DNA of 64,000 nucleotides from Cloeon dipterum. Lineage: Eukaryota > Arthropoda > Insecta > Ephemeroptera > Baetidae. The position numbers and the translations under genes are program-made. The notes beneath the pieces were generated by a model. It saw nothing but the letters and a program-made list of their open reading frames with translations, had not been told where the DNA came from and searched no databases. Numbering within the stretch: position 1 is the stretch's first letter; every line of letters begins with the position of its first letter. Below are positions 51,700-63,100 of the stretch, in pieces. The stretch covers positions 42,119,681-42,183,680 of the forward strand of contig NC_088786.1 of NCBI RefSeq assembly GCF_949628265.1. The letters run 5' to 3'.

Positions 51700-54010
51700 T
51701 AAAATAAATAAATAAAATGCACCGTCGGTGCCCCAGGAGCGAACGGTTTGGGCTCTTGGGCCTCCGGAGGGTGCGGCTGAGCTCAAAACCGGGCGGGCTT
51801 CTCGGATCATCGGGAGGTCGCTTATTTTTGTTTCCCACCCCGTTTCGATTCCCCGAGGGATGGGTTCGCCCGTTTCTAGAGTTTATTTTCCGCGTATTTT
51901 CAGCCTGGCCATTTGCGTGCTGGACAAAACGTGGATTTTCGATGCTCCGCCGTGATTCGCCTATGGGCCGGATTTGCGCCAAATTCGGTTTGCAGGGACT
52001 GTTGGCCGGGCGGAAGAGCGTGGTGCAGCAGTCGCGGCCGAAAAGAATTTTTTTCTGCCCGAAATCCGAATTCGAAATTCCCATATTAAGCTTATGGGAG
52101 GCGAAAAACCCTTCCGCGGCGCGCGCCAAACACTACTCCTGTCAGGTTTTTCATCCGATCAGGTCGAATTTGGTCTTAAAATGTTTGCAGATAAATTGCG
52201 CATCGATGATCGAGCCATTTTTTTCATTTTTTGCCCAGGACCGAAGATATGCCTGCCGAAAGGTGCAAAAATTTGCCCGCTTAATAACTTTTTCGGTATG
52301 GGGCGGAAAAATCTTTTCCACACACCTTTGGCTTCGTCTACTCGTCGCCTGCTCGAATCTAGAGTTTGGGGGCGCTGGGGCCCATAGGAATCCCGTGGGA
52401 GGGCCGCGAGTACCGAAAAATCGCGTTTTCGAACTTTCAAGGGCATCGCTGACCCTGAGGAGGTCACCCGGATTTCATACTCGCTGTGCCTTAGTTTTTT
52501 GAGCAAACTTAAACATTGGCTATCTCGGAATTTTGATCCCAAACAAAGTGGGCTCCCGTGTTAATCTTAAGGGGATTTCAACTTTTGCCTGTTTTTAACC
52601 CTTTCGGCCCTTCCACCTTCCGCGCGGTTCGAGCAGGATGGCAAACCCGCACATCAAAATGAAGCTAATTGCAGCCTCTTTCGAATGAGTGTTCGCGGCG
52701 GGCCGTCGGGCCTCGTGGGCCTTCGCGGGGGCCCGCCGAAAAAAAAACTATTGTCCAAATCACGTTTTTGCACCTTTCAAATTTTATATCTCGGCCGCTA
52801 TGGGACTTGCGGGCTAAAACCGGTGTTGGCTGAACTTGCCCTTAAATTCTGCGGGTGGTGGGCTAGTTTTCAACCCCCCAGCTCCCCCGCACCCCCCGCT
52901 GCCCCCGTGAGAGCGTCGAAAAGTCCCTTTTTGTTTTTTTAAATTCGCCTATGGGAGGAATCCGGGTTTGAACACCTCTACAATTTGTAAAAAAATCCTG
53001 ATTAACATTAACACGTGCTTGATGACTTTTTAAATTGATTTAAGAAAAAACACCAGCTGGTACACGGTCGCATAAATTTATTTATTTTCCTCCGTCCTAA
53101 AATTACAATTATTTAAACTTATTTTCAAAGGTGGCTTTTGCGTCCCGAAATTATCTAAAAGAACTCAAATAAATGCGGCGACGATAGCAAAAAAGTCTTC
53201 AGTTTGCGCGACCTGAAAGGCAAAGATATAAAATAGTTTCTGAGCATCGCCAAAAGTGCTAAAAATTAGTAAAATAAGCTTAAAAATTCGGCCTGGAAGC
53301 GGATCTCAGGTCGAGGTACCCTGAAAAAGGTTATTAGGGTATCCCAGGTGAAAGCCCCGTCCAAGACCAGTCCGATGAGGGTTCGTGGTAAACGATCCAA
53401 CGAATGACCGAATTTTAATAAAAATAAAACCATTTCATCTCTACAACGCGTCACGCTGCTACGCTAAGATAAAAAAATTACCTATGGGCGCGACAAAACC
53501 CAAAATTGGTTTCCATACCAGCAGCAATCCTTTTCGTGCAATAGAGCTGTTAATTATCTTTGGAAAAAATCGGCAATTTTCAAATGGCTGTCATATTCAA
53601 AAGAAAAAAATCACGTTTTTCATTTTTTTTTAAATTATCTCCTCCTAAGATTTTGGTCAGAGATCGGCTCGTATTTGACCACAAAATGATGCCAGATAAA
53701 ATTCGCGTTGACTGAGAGCCTTTTTCGAATTGTTGCCCTGGAACACGGATATATGCTGGCCGCCGGATATCATTATAAATATCAACAAATTGGAAATTTA
53801 AGCCGTAAAAAATAAAAAATGGTTAGATTTTGATAACCTCGCGCACGGGATGGATGCGCCTCATCGTGGGCGTCGATAGGTACCAAAATCGGTGCCGTGT
53901 TGGACTCATATAGGTCCCCACCTGGGACCTGGGCCCCGAAATCGACAATTTGCAAGTGTCACAAATCGCGTTTTAAAATTTAATAACTCGGCCCCGATAA
54001 ATTGTATTAA
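51700..54010. repeat. GC-rich interspersed repeat family
   Basis: Diverged blocks recur. The block at 52,156-52,260 (GGTCGAATTTGGTC, TGCAGATAAATTGCGC, CGAAGATATGCCTGCC) matches 53,650-53,770. Phrases such as AAATCGCGTTTT with a following AACTCGGCC-type stretch recur near 52,420, 52,755 and 53,970. Several frames are open at once around 51,700-52,500, including one of 261 codons, but with compositional bias and no domain. I do not call a gene. Confidence 0.6.
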
Positions 54011-54079
54011 GGGAAAATAAAGTTCCTCAGACTCGCTGTAAAATTCTGCGTCTTGCAGGCCAGACTGCCTCTGCTGCCC

Positions 54080-54610
54080 GCCCCCGCTGCCACCAACGTC
54101 CCACCGAGAAAAATGTCAACCAAAAGGTGCCCATTGGGTGCCCGCGTTCGGTCACCCGGCTACCCCCCGTGGGCACCCAGATGGGCACCCATTGGTTATA
54201 CCGCATGTCCAACCCTTCGGGCACCCGCGAGTGGTCATGCCCAGAATTCGGTCACCAAATGGGCACCCATTAAATGACCTTTCATAGAATCTCCTTATAT
54301 TTACATTTAAAGTATACCTGAATTCAGGGAGCGTAATAAATGAGAGGCCGAGAATGTTCGTTGACCAAAAGCTAACCATCGGGTGCCTGGCTGAGGTTAC
54401 CACCAGTGGGCAGCCAATGGTTACCTTTTGGCCACCTTTTATCTAGGGCTGTCAGGTGGCACTGGTGGCAGGTCACTTGACTTTGTCCATTAAAAAAGAT
54501 AAATTTCAGCATAGCGCAAAATGACAGCCCGAGGTAAGAGGTAGCCAAAAGGTAACCATTGGGTGCCCGCTTGGGGTTACCCTCAGTGGGCAGCCAGATG
54601 GGCAGCACTT
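54080..54610. repeat. GGGTGCCC/GGGCACCC-type short repeat region
   Basis: The motifs GGTGCCCATTGGGTGCCC, GGGCACCCAGATGGGCACCC and GGTAACCATTGGGTGCCC are scattered in both orientations. They are related to the tandem array at 57,900-58,800. Open frames on the minus strand here are artefacts of the repeat. Confidence 0.65.
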
Positions 54611-54727
54611 TTATTTGTTATTTCAATACAACAAAGTAAAAATCACAAAATTAAACATTTTATAAATCAATGACCATCCATTCCCTAATATTACAATTTC
54701 TTAAAAATCCCCGGAACATGAATTCAG

Positions 54728-55880
54728 AAATTGAAAGGCGAAGTGTAACTCTTGACTGCGTTGTGGTATCACCTTGAAATATTTACTGTCCAACCTTGTT
54801 TTCGATCCTGAACAAATTTTCAGTTTTCAAAACATTTGCAGGTTGTAGGTCAAGGTCACCTTTCGCGACCTTTTTCGAAAATTCAAAATTAAGGGATGAT
54901 AGAACCCTTAGATTTTTTGGGGTTCATGGCTGAAATGTAGCCCTTGAAATTCTGCTCAAGCTCACCAAGTTTCAAAGGTGCAATTTTAATTGAAGTTTAA
55001 TAACCAGCTCGAGGCCGCTCGATCGAGTACGGCCTTTAGTCTTCGAGTTCGCCTATCATTCGTCAAGACTATTTTTACATTTTCCATTAGATTAGACACA
55101 ACAAGAGGGCCCAGGGTAGACATATTAAGGTTGAAATCGACCTTCAGGGTCTGTACCTGACGAGACCCTGAGATAAAAATTTAAAAAAACTCAATTTCAT
55201 CAAACTTAGTGTCTTTCTATAGGCTCTGCAGCTCTAATATAAAGCCAAAACTGCTGATTTTCAATTTTAACAACATTTAACATCACGTCAGGATTAATGG
55301 CTTCCACAATTATTTCAAGAACCGGTTTCAGGATTGTCATTCGGCAGTTTAGGCTCTATATTTGAGCTGTGCAGCGGCGAAAACCTATTAAAAGACACCA
55401 TTCTTGATGAAATTGGACATTTTCTAAATTATTATCTCAGGGTCTCGTCAGGGTCAGACCCTGAAGGTCGATTTTGACCTTACTATGTCAAATCTTGGTC
55501 CTCTTGTTGTGCCTAATCAAATGGAATGGGTAAAAATATTATCGACAAATGATAGGCGAACTCGCCGACTAACGAGCATGCTCGATCGAGCGGCATCAAG
55601 CCTAAATTAAACTTTCTTTAACAAATTATAGCAAACTATTTTTGCACTTCTGAAACTTGGTGTGCTTGTTCAGATTTTCACGGGCTACATTTCAGGCTTG
55701 AACCCTGAAAAAATCTAAGGAGGCCACCATCCCTTAAGGTCGAGAAAGGTGACCTTGACCTTCAAATTGCAAATTTATGGAAAAATAAGTTTTTCAGTAT
55801 CGAAATCTGGGTTTGGCAGCGAAAATTCCAAGGTGATACCTCAATACAGTTAAGTTACATTCCACCTTTCAATAACACAA
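54728..55880. mobile_element. Long palindromic (foldback/MITE-like) element, ~1.15 kb
   Basis: The left arm (54,728-55,260) is the inverted, diverged copy of the right arm (55,340-55,880). Terminal phrases are ATTGAAAGG.G.A.TGTAAC on both ends. Internal pairs include GACCTTCAGGGTC with GACCCTGAAGGTC and GAGACCCTGAGATAA with TTATCTCAGGGTCTC. Only about 60-80 bp in the centre is unpaired. No coding capacity is seen. Confidence 0.8.
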
Positions 55881-55899
55881 TAAGCAAAAACAAATAAAT

Positions 55900-57420
55900 A
55901 ATAAATAATGTAAACAAAAATTTTTCAAACCCATAGAATCGCGTACAATAGACTTTGAAGAACTGCACACTTAAAAGTTAATAAAACCTAATAATTTAAA
56001 CTATAATAACACATTAATTTATGAGGTGATGCAGCAACAAAGCAAAAATAATGTTGGATGATTATATAAATTGTACGAGTTCACCAGAAGTTGTGAATTC
56101 CCCTTGGCTGCCAGCTGTTACTTTTGATTTTAATAAGATTCCTGATGCTGCGCATTCAACCCTTAAAATAATTCTATTTGATGTGCTGGAAACCAAAACC
56201 GTCCATCGTCTAAACCTGATTGTATATATATTTTCAATCTGCTGATGGTTCTAGGGTAATTGGTTGAACTGGTTATGGTTCTCAGCACATTAAAATTAAT
56301 GATTTTTAGTCAAGAAGGCACGGTAACAGTATTTAAAAAAACCACAGTGCAATTAAAATCAGTATGTGGTGGCTCATCTGTTGTTTTTGATTTCAAAACT
56401 TTAAGGCTTTTGCAATTTTTAACTTTAAACCCACGATGATTATCTGACAATAAGTAATTGATTTTAAAATTTAGTTGCCACAATAGTTAACTGTCTTGGA
56501 AATTATACTAAAATCTACTTCAAGAGGAAGCCAACTTGAACTAAAAAATATGCCGCAATTCCAAACTAAATCACAAAACACAAAAATAGTTATGGGATAA
56601 TATTATAGTTGTTACAAACATAACAATAGAAAATTGAAGTATTTAAGCAGCAAATTGAACTTTGTAAAAATTAATTTTCAAGGTATAAACACAAAATTTA
56701 TCATCAAAAATAGCCATTAAACATACAAAGATTACCACAAATTAACCCTCTACCCATGTCGTCCAGCGCGCTTCCTGCCAAAACATGTGGGTTCGTTGCT
56801 TTTCATCTCTGCAGGAGTTCATAGTCCCAGCGCATTCCACGTCGGTAGCAAAAGCAAATCGAACCAACAGCACACAACTCTACAAAATAAAATAAAAAGT
56901 AACAATTTTCTACTCATTAATTTTGCCATGTATTCAACTACATACCTGGATAATATGCGGGCGATGTTTAGTTAAGTTTTCCAGGCTTATAACCGGATGG
57001 CCATCGTGTACAGGCAGCTATTCCCAACAAGGACATCAGGGCGGGATGCGGTAGAAGCCTGCTGACACACAGGATTGATTAAAAAGCAATTTAAAATGAA
57101 TATTTTGAAGTCAGTGTCCGCTCGCGTATTTTTGTAGCCCCCAACCTAAGTAAATTCAATGATACCCTTACCTTTCGGAATATCAGGAACATCGACCATC
57201 CGTCCAAGTATCTGTTGATGTTGTCGATTTGCCGAAATGCAACCGAAATCAGGGCGAAATAATCGGCTAACAATGATGATGCAATCGCAGCGCGTCTCAA
57301 CCGTCATGCTTGTTTACAGTCAGTCAGTAACTGAGCCAGATCAGCCAGATCAGCCATAGGCAGCCGGCAGCAGCAGCTGGTGCTGCTGCCGACAGTGGCG
57401 CCACACGCGCGGTTGACGAG
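55900..57420. other. Gene-poor region with a possible short spliced transcript
   Basis: On the minus strand, an ATG near 57,306 opens a frame that ends at a strong donor (CCGAAAG/GTAAGG, ~57,172). Candidate acceptor/donor pairs follow near 57,050-56,945, and an acceptor lies near 56,880. No frame encodes a recognisable domain and two frames are open in the first exon, so this may be a noncoding RNA or chance. Confidence 0.25.
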
Positions 57421-57899
57421 TGTTACATAGAAACGCGCGCGATAATGCTGAGCATGAATAAGTGCTCAAAACGAGTTAATTTAAAGAGTTTGAAATGCTA
57501 ATTAGTGTTATAACCAAATAAATTTCTAAAAAATAATTTCTACGAAACATGAACTCAAGAATTTACGGTGGTTATTTTAGGTTGCTCATTGGTTGCCCAT
57601 TGGTTAACCCATTTTGGTTATCAAAGTTTTTTTATTTATTTGTGTAATTTTACTACTTTTACAAAAATATTTTCCAAAATAAGTTAAAACTTTTGTGGTG
57701 ACGAAAAACTGACAAAATTTGAGGGTAAAAAAGCAAGTAAAGGAAAAAAGTGCCCGCGCATTGGTTAACCATTGGGTAACCAAAAGTTGCCCCTTTTAAG
57801 CAATCATATATTAAAATGCATAAAAAATTTATTTTTCATTCCTAACAATAACCAAAACAATATTTTTTTTCTGTGCCCAAAATTTTACGAACACAGTTC

Positions 57900-58800
57900 A
57901 TGATCCGGTCACACCGCAGTTATCCGATCCGAGCTACCCGAAAGCTGCCCGATGGTTGCCCACGACTGGGCACTGGCAATTTTAGGTGATCCCAGCCAAA
58001 TATAAAAAATTCCAACGAAGCCAGGTTCAGGGTCATGCCTGAAATGCAAAACCACTCTTAGTTTAATTTTTTGGTGACCGCAAGTGACCATGGTTAACCG
58101 CCTGCCCACTCCGAGTATCCGAAAGGTGCCCGATGGGTGCCCAAGACTGGGCACGGGCAATTTCGGTGATCCGAGCCAAATTTCGAAAAAAATCCGATGA
58201 AACATGATTCAGGATCATGCCTGAAATGCAAAATCACCCTTAATTTTAATTTTGTTAGGTGACCGCAAGTAACCCCCTGCCCGCTCCAGGTAACCGAAAG
58301 GTGCCCATCGGGTGCCCAAGACTGGGCACTCAAAATTTGCATGATCCAAGCCAAATTTAAAAAAAATCCAATGAAACATGAATCAGGATCATGCCTGAAA
58401 TGCAAAATCACTCTTAGTTTTAATTTTGTTAGGTGACCGCAAGTAACCCCCTGCCCACTCCGAGTATCCGAAAGGTGCCCGATGGGTGCCCAAGACTGGG
58501 CAGTGGCAATTTCGGTGATCCAAGCCAAATTTAGACAAAAATTTAATGAATCATGATTCAGGATCATGCCTGAAATGCAAAATCACCCTTAGTTTTAATT
58601 TTGTTAGGTGACCGCAAGTGACCCCCTGCCCGCTCCGGGTAACCGAAAGGTGCCCATCGGGTGCCCAAGACTGGGCACTCAAAATTTGCATGATCCAAGC
58701 AAAATTTCAAAAAAATTCCAATGAAACATGAATCAGGATCATGCCTGAAACACAAAACCACACTTTGCTCAACTTTCGTCAGGTGACCGAAAAGTGACCG
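57900..58800. repeat. Tandem array of about five ~175-bp units
   Basis: Each unit contains GGTGCCC.ATCGGGTGCCCAAG or a close variant, ACTGGGCAC, GATCC.AGCCAAATTT, AACATGA.TCAGGATCATGCC, TGAAATGCAAAATCAC and GGTGACCGCAAGT. Starts recur at about 57,968, 58,150, 58,325, 58,500 and 58,675. The 157-codon minus-strand open frame across it is caused by the repeat. Confidence 0.9.
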
Positions 58801-59227
58801 CGGTTACCCCTCTGCTCGCTGGGGTCCCCATGAGTATCTTTTTTTTTAAAAAAAATTAACGCATGGACCACTTTTGGTTTGTGACTTGAAAATACGCCTC
58901 CCCGCCACGAAACATGTCGATTGCTCGGGTTTTGCGCCAATTACTCGCAACTGCCGTTTTTTTTACACGGGAAGATATGAAACAAGATTTTTATAACAAT
59001 GTTTCCGCCATTGCTTCACAGTAATATATGTAAAGAAGTCACTGTCCTGGAATTACAATAGTGGAACAAAATTTTGACCTTAATTTATTTTTTTGAGGCC
59101 GAAACAAAAATTGAAAAGTGGTCTTTAATTAATTCAGTGCCTTTTAAGAAGATAATTTTTTTAAAGGCGGAGAGTCTCATTTACCCTTTTATTTTCTTCT
59201 ACAATGGCAAATTATTGATGTTACCAA

Positions 59228-59377
59228 CGGACTTTGATTGATTTTTCGTAGTGAGATAAGTAAAGTACTTACAAAATAGCTCAGCTGATAAGAAAGAGCG
59301 GCGCGTTTGCTGGCCTTGGAAACATTATCTGATTATCGGCCTGTGCCGTCACCTCATGCGAAAGTCCAACTTTTGGA
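59228..59377. repeat. Segment related to 50,818-50,935
   Basis: Same-orientation partner of the segment on the other side of the repeat block; see the entry at 50,818. The following ~600 bp up to the next gene holds a short GC-richer stretch (59,550-59,720) and no supported exon. Confidence 0.5.
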
Positions 59378-60105
59378 TGATGTCAGAGATAAGGATGAGT
59401 CTGCAGGTGCTCTCTCTGGATTTGATGAATTTTTATTCTTTTTTACAAAATCAAAACACACACAGGGGTTTTTCCCATGTGGCATAGCTCTCCCCTGCTT
59501 CCAATAATTTGTAATAGTGCCGATTTTCTTCAAATTGACAAGTTGCATAAGCCCCTAGTGTTGGAAGCCGCCAAATATGGCGCCACCGTATACTTTCGCA
59601 ATAAATTTAATTTTAAGACAGTTGCGCTGCGTTTTACCACCGCCGCTCCCCCTCTGTTTGGCGTGCAGTTAGCCACTGCGAGATATACAGGAGAGAGACT
59701 GAGATCGCGCGGCGCAATTCAATGAAAACCGGCCGCTTTCGAAGTGAAGTTATAAAAATTAAATTGTTGAATAAGCCGACGATTCAGAAAGTTCTGTATC
59801 AAAAATATACAATATAATTTTTGAAGTGGTTGGTTACATCCCGCTGGTACATAACATACGTGCTTTCAAAAATCTAATTACTTACTGACGACATCATAGT
59901 CTGTTCAGCAAAATAAGAATATGTTTTAGGATTAACTCTTGAGAATTGCAACTTGTTTCATACTTCATAAATTGTTATTCTTGAATTTTTTCAGTAATTA
60001 GGTTTTTTTAATTCGCTCGTTATTTCGCTTTCTTTGATTTCAGTTTGTATGATGAAATGGAAATATAACGGCTAGTGAAAACGACATTGTAGACATCCCA
60101 GTAAG

Positions 60106-63100
60106 ATGCAAACGGAAGGAAAATATTTCGCTTACTGTTTGGACACGAGAACCAAAATAAATTACTTCATTGTACCGTCAAGGTTTTTGAAACCAAGACC
60201 AAATGCAAGACATTCGAATCCGGGATTGGCCTGGGACTCTCTTGGACAACACTTCTGGGGAGCTGTGTTCCAATCAGCATGGCACGAGTCTTTGGAGGTT
60301 GACCCTGACGATGGGTTCTTCCAGGACCAAAAACCCGACAAGGATTTCGAGCACTTGCTGACCAAGGCAGAGTATAAAGAATGTCTCGTTCTTGCCACTG
60401 CCTCCTCCGTCCAAGAATTGCAACAGTTTGTTCGAACATGCAACATCAAAGTTCCAAAAAAATACAAACATTTGGATGATTCTGTCGCTTCAGGAAGAGA
60501 GCAACTGAACGAGCAGCAGCAGGTACGTCAAGAGTTTATTTCTATGAACATCTAATATTATTGTATTTCATTTGATCTTTTACGTTTTATAGAACCAAAA
60601 ACCTTAGAAAATGCTAAATAACCAACTTGCTACGGAAATTTTTCAGCGAAACAAACAATTAGAGAGTGCCGAATCCAATCAGCAAACGAGTAATAAAGAT
60701 ATTTCAACGGCCTCAAAAGGATCGGAGGAGTCAAACTCTGCCAAAATATCTCCGGGAGGTGTGTAAACATTATCTCTCTTTGAAAATCCAAATTATTGCC
60801 CCTCGAATAACAATGTGTTTGCAGGAGCAACTCCTTTCGTTCTGCCACAAGAGCGCAAAGAAATTGATTTGGAAAAACCGATCGATTCGCTTAATGTCTC
60901 GGAGAATGTCTATAGAGGTATTACTATACAGGCGTGATTACTACTAAAATTTCCAATCTCTGTCATCACATGTATTAGAATAGTTGGTAAATAATTGGTC
61001 TTCATTTATTCCAGACAATTCACACGTTCGACCTAAAGGGGTTGCGAATTTAGGATTTTTTGAATCTGAAAAAGATGGAATTGTCAACAGGAAAAACGCA
61101 GACAAGTATTTTTCCTGAGTTTAGACATATTTAGAAACTAACATCGTTTTTTCAAGTGTTTGTGTCCTGGTCATTCACTACGATTTCAAAAACGATCCTA
61201 AATTGATCCGAAATGGAGACGCTTGTGACGTTGATCGCCTGAAGAGTATCTTCGGGGAAAACCGGAATTGCAATTTCCGTAATTTCCGATCACCGAACAA
61301 AAAGACTTTGCTTCAACTTCTGGGTGACCAAGAAAAGCTTTTACAGTACTTTAACTCAAAAGGTTTCACATTCAAATTAAAAGTTATATGAGATTATGAT
61401 CACATTTCTGATTCAGATGACGTGCCCTCTGTTTTCGTGCTTTTCATTCTCTCTCATGGGACTGAAAACGGAACAATATTGACAGACCTTTTAGATAGTG
61501 AAACAAACAAATACGAATGTTTCACAACAGATGAGGTCTTGGACTCATTGCAGAAGCTACGGAAATTCGAAAAATGTCTGAAAGTTGTAAATTTTGGGGT
61601 AAGCTCAAAATTCATAATTATTAACAAAAGAAACAAAGAATATTGCAAAATAGTCATAACAAAATATTCTTTCATGTTTCAGCCATGTCGGGGGATGTTG
61701 GTGGATTCAAAGTTCGTCAAGAAGAATTCAGGCGTAAATTATGAAAACGAGAATTCATGCAGAATCACCAATCGCCCAGGAATGCACAACTATGTCGTGT
61801 TCTATTCGACAGTTGAAAGTATTTTTTTACCGCAACAATTCCTCATTCGTAACGTTAATAAATTTAAAAATCCTACAGCGACATTGGCTAACACTGATGA
61901 AAATGGTTCATGGCTAGTCCGAAACATCTGCGCGTGTCTGAACACAGCTGATGATGAGTCCTTGTTGCAATTTTTCACTATTGTTCAGAATCGCATGCAT
62001 CAAGAGTCACGCTATTCAGTGAACTTGGCACAAAACACTCATATTGGGCAGACACCAGAGCTCAAAATGTTTCAACAAGACATAAAATTCATTATCTCAA
62101 AGTGAGTGTCACAAAGAAATTAATCGGAAAAATGTAGATAAGAGCAAACCTAGTTTACTCTCCACACAATCCAACAAAAAGTATATCAGTTTCTAATAGT
62201 TAAATTTTTTAGGGCTAAAATCCCAGCAAAACCTTCTTCAAGCACTGATGGGTCTGGTAACGTGAGCAAAGTCTCAAATGAAATACAATCCGTCAACTTC
62301 TCCTGGAAATCAGATGAAAGACAAGATATCAGGGGTCGTAGAGGTTTTATTTTATCAGTGGTCCGAAACAAACAAGTGCAAGAAATGACAAGAGCTCTTC
62401 AGAACCTGGACTTCGAAGTTACAGACTGGATACTGAGTAGTAAATCCCTGGAGTTTTATTTAAAGACAGGTGAGCAGAAGCCAACGAAGGCGATAAATTA
62501 GTTTGATTTAATTCTGGTATTACAGTATCTGAGTTGGAACCCGACGTGGGCTGCATTTTGACCTGCATATTTGGTCCTGTGTTTGAAAACGAACAGAAAG
62601 AGGTTTGTGTACGTGTTGGCCAAGATGCTCGTCCAATCGCAGACATCCTCTACAGCTTGGTCGGCCCTAGAAACGACAAATTGATAGGAAAGCCGAAAAT
62701 TCTGTTCGTTGTTAACGTGGAAGCACCGAAGACTGACAGTGTAAGCTCTATTCCAACTAATGCAAAAGATGAGATTAATTCATATCTTTTAAATTAGATT
62801 TCTTTGGACGTGAAAGATTTACAAGTCTCTGCAACAAACCACAGTGGCTGGCTAGTTTTGATTTTAAAATATGAAGGTAAGTTCAGACAGAACGTGATTC
62901 ATCAAAAGATGCGCATACTTAATTACTTCTTTCTCAGATTCATCAGAGAAGTTGATTGAACTACTTGGAAAGATCGGTGAGAAAAGCCTGCAAGAACTTC
63001 TGGAGCCTCTGCTAACTCGTGAGTCAAATAGAGAAAGTGCTGTTCTTCTCAATTCAACTTTGCAGTATATCTTAAAATTTCCGGTTTGGCCAAGAGCATT

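Noticed and set aside
51717..52502. 261-codon plus-strand open frame, with long open frames in two other frames
   Set aside because: The sequence is GC-rich and biased, parts recur at 53.6-54.0 kb, several frames are open at once, and no domain is visible. Lack of stops follows from composition.
56051..56975. 60-codon plus-strand frames
   Set aside because: Length is expected by chance in AT-rich DNA and there is no supporting signal.
57091..57306. Short minus-strand gene starting at 57,306
   Set aside because: The donor is good but two frames are open, later exons are ambiguous and no domain is visible; kept only as a low-confidence note.
58094..58567. 157-codon minus-strand open frame
   Set aside because: It lies wholly within the ~175-bp tandem array and its peptide repeats with the DNA unit.
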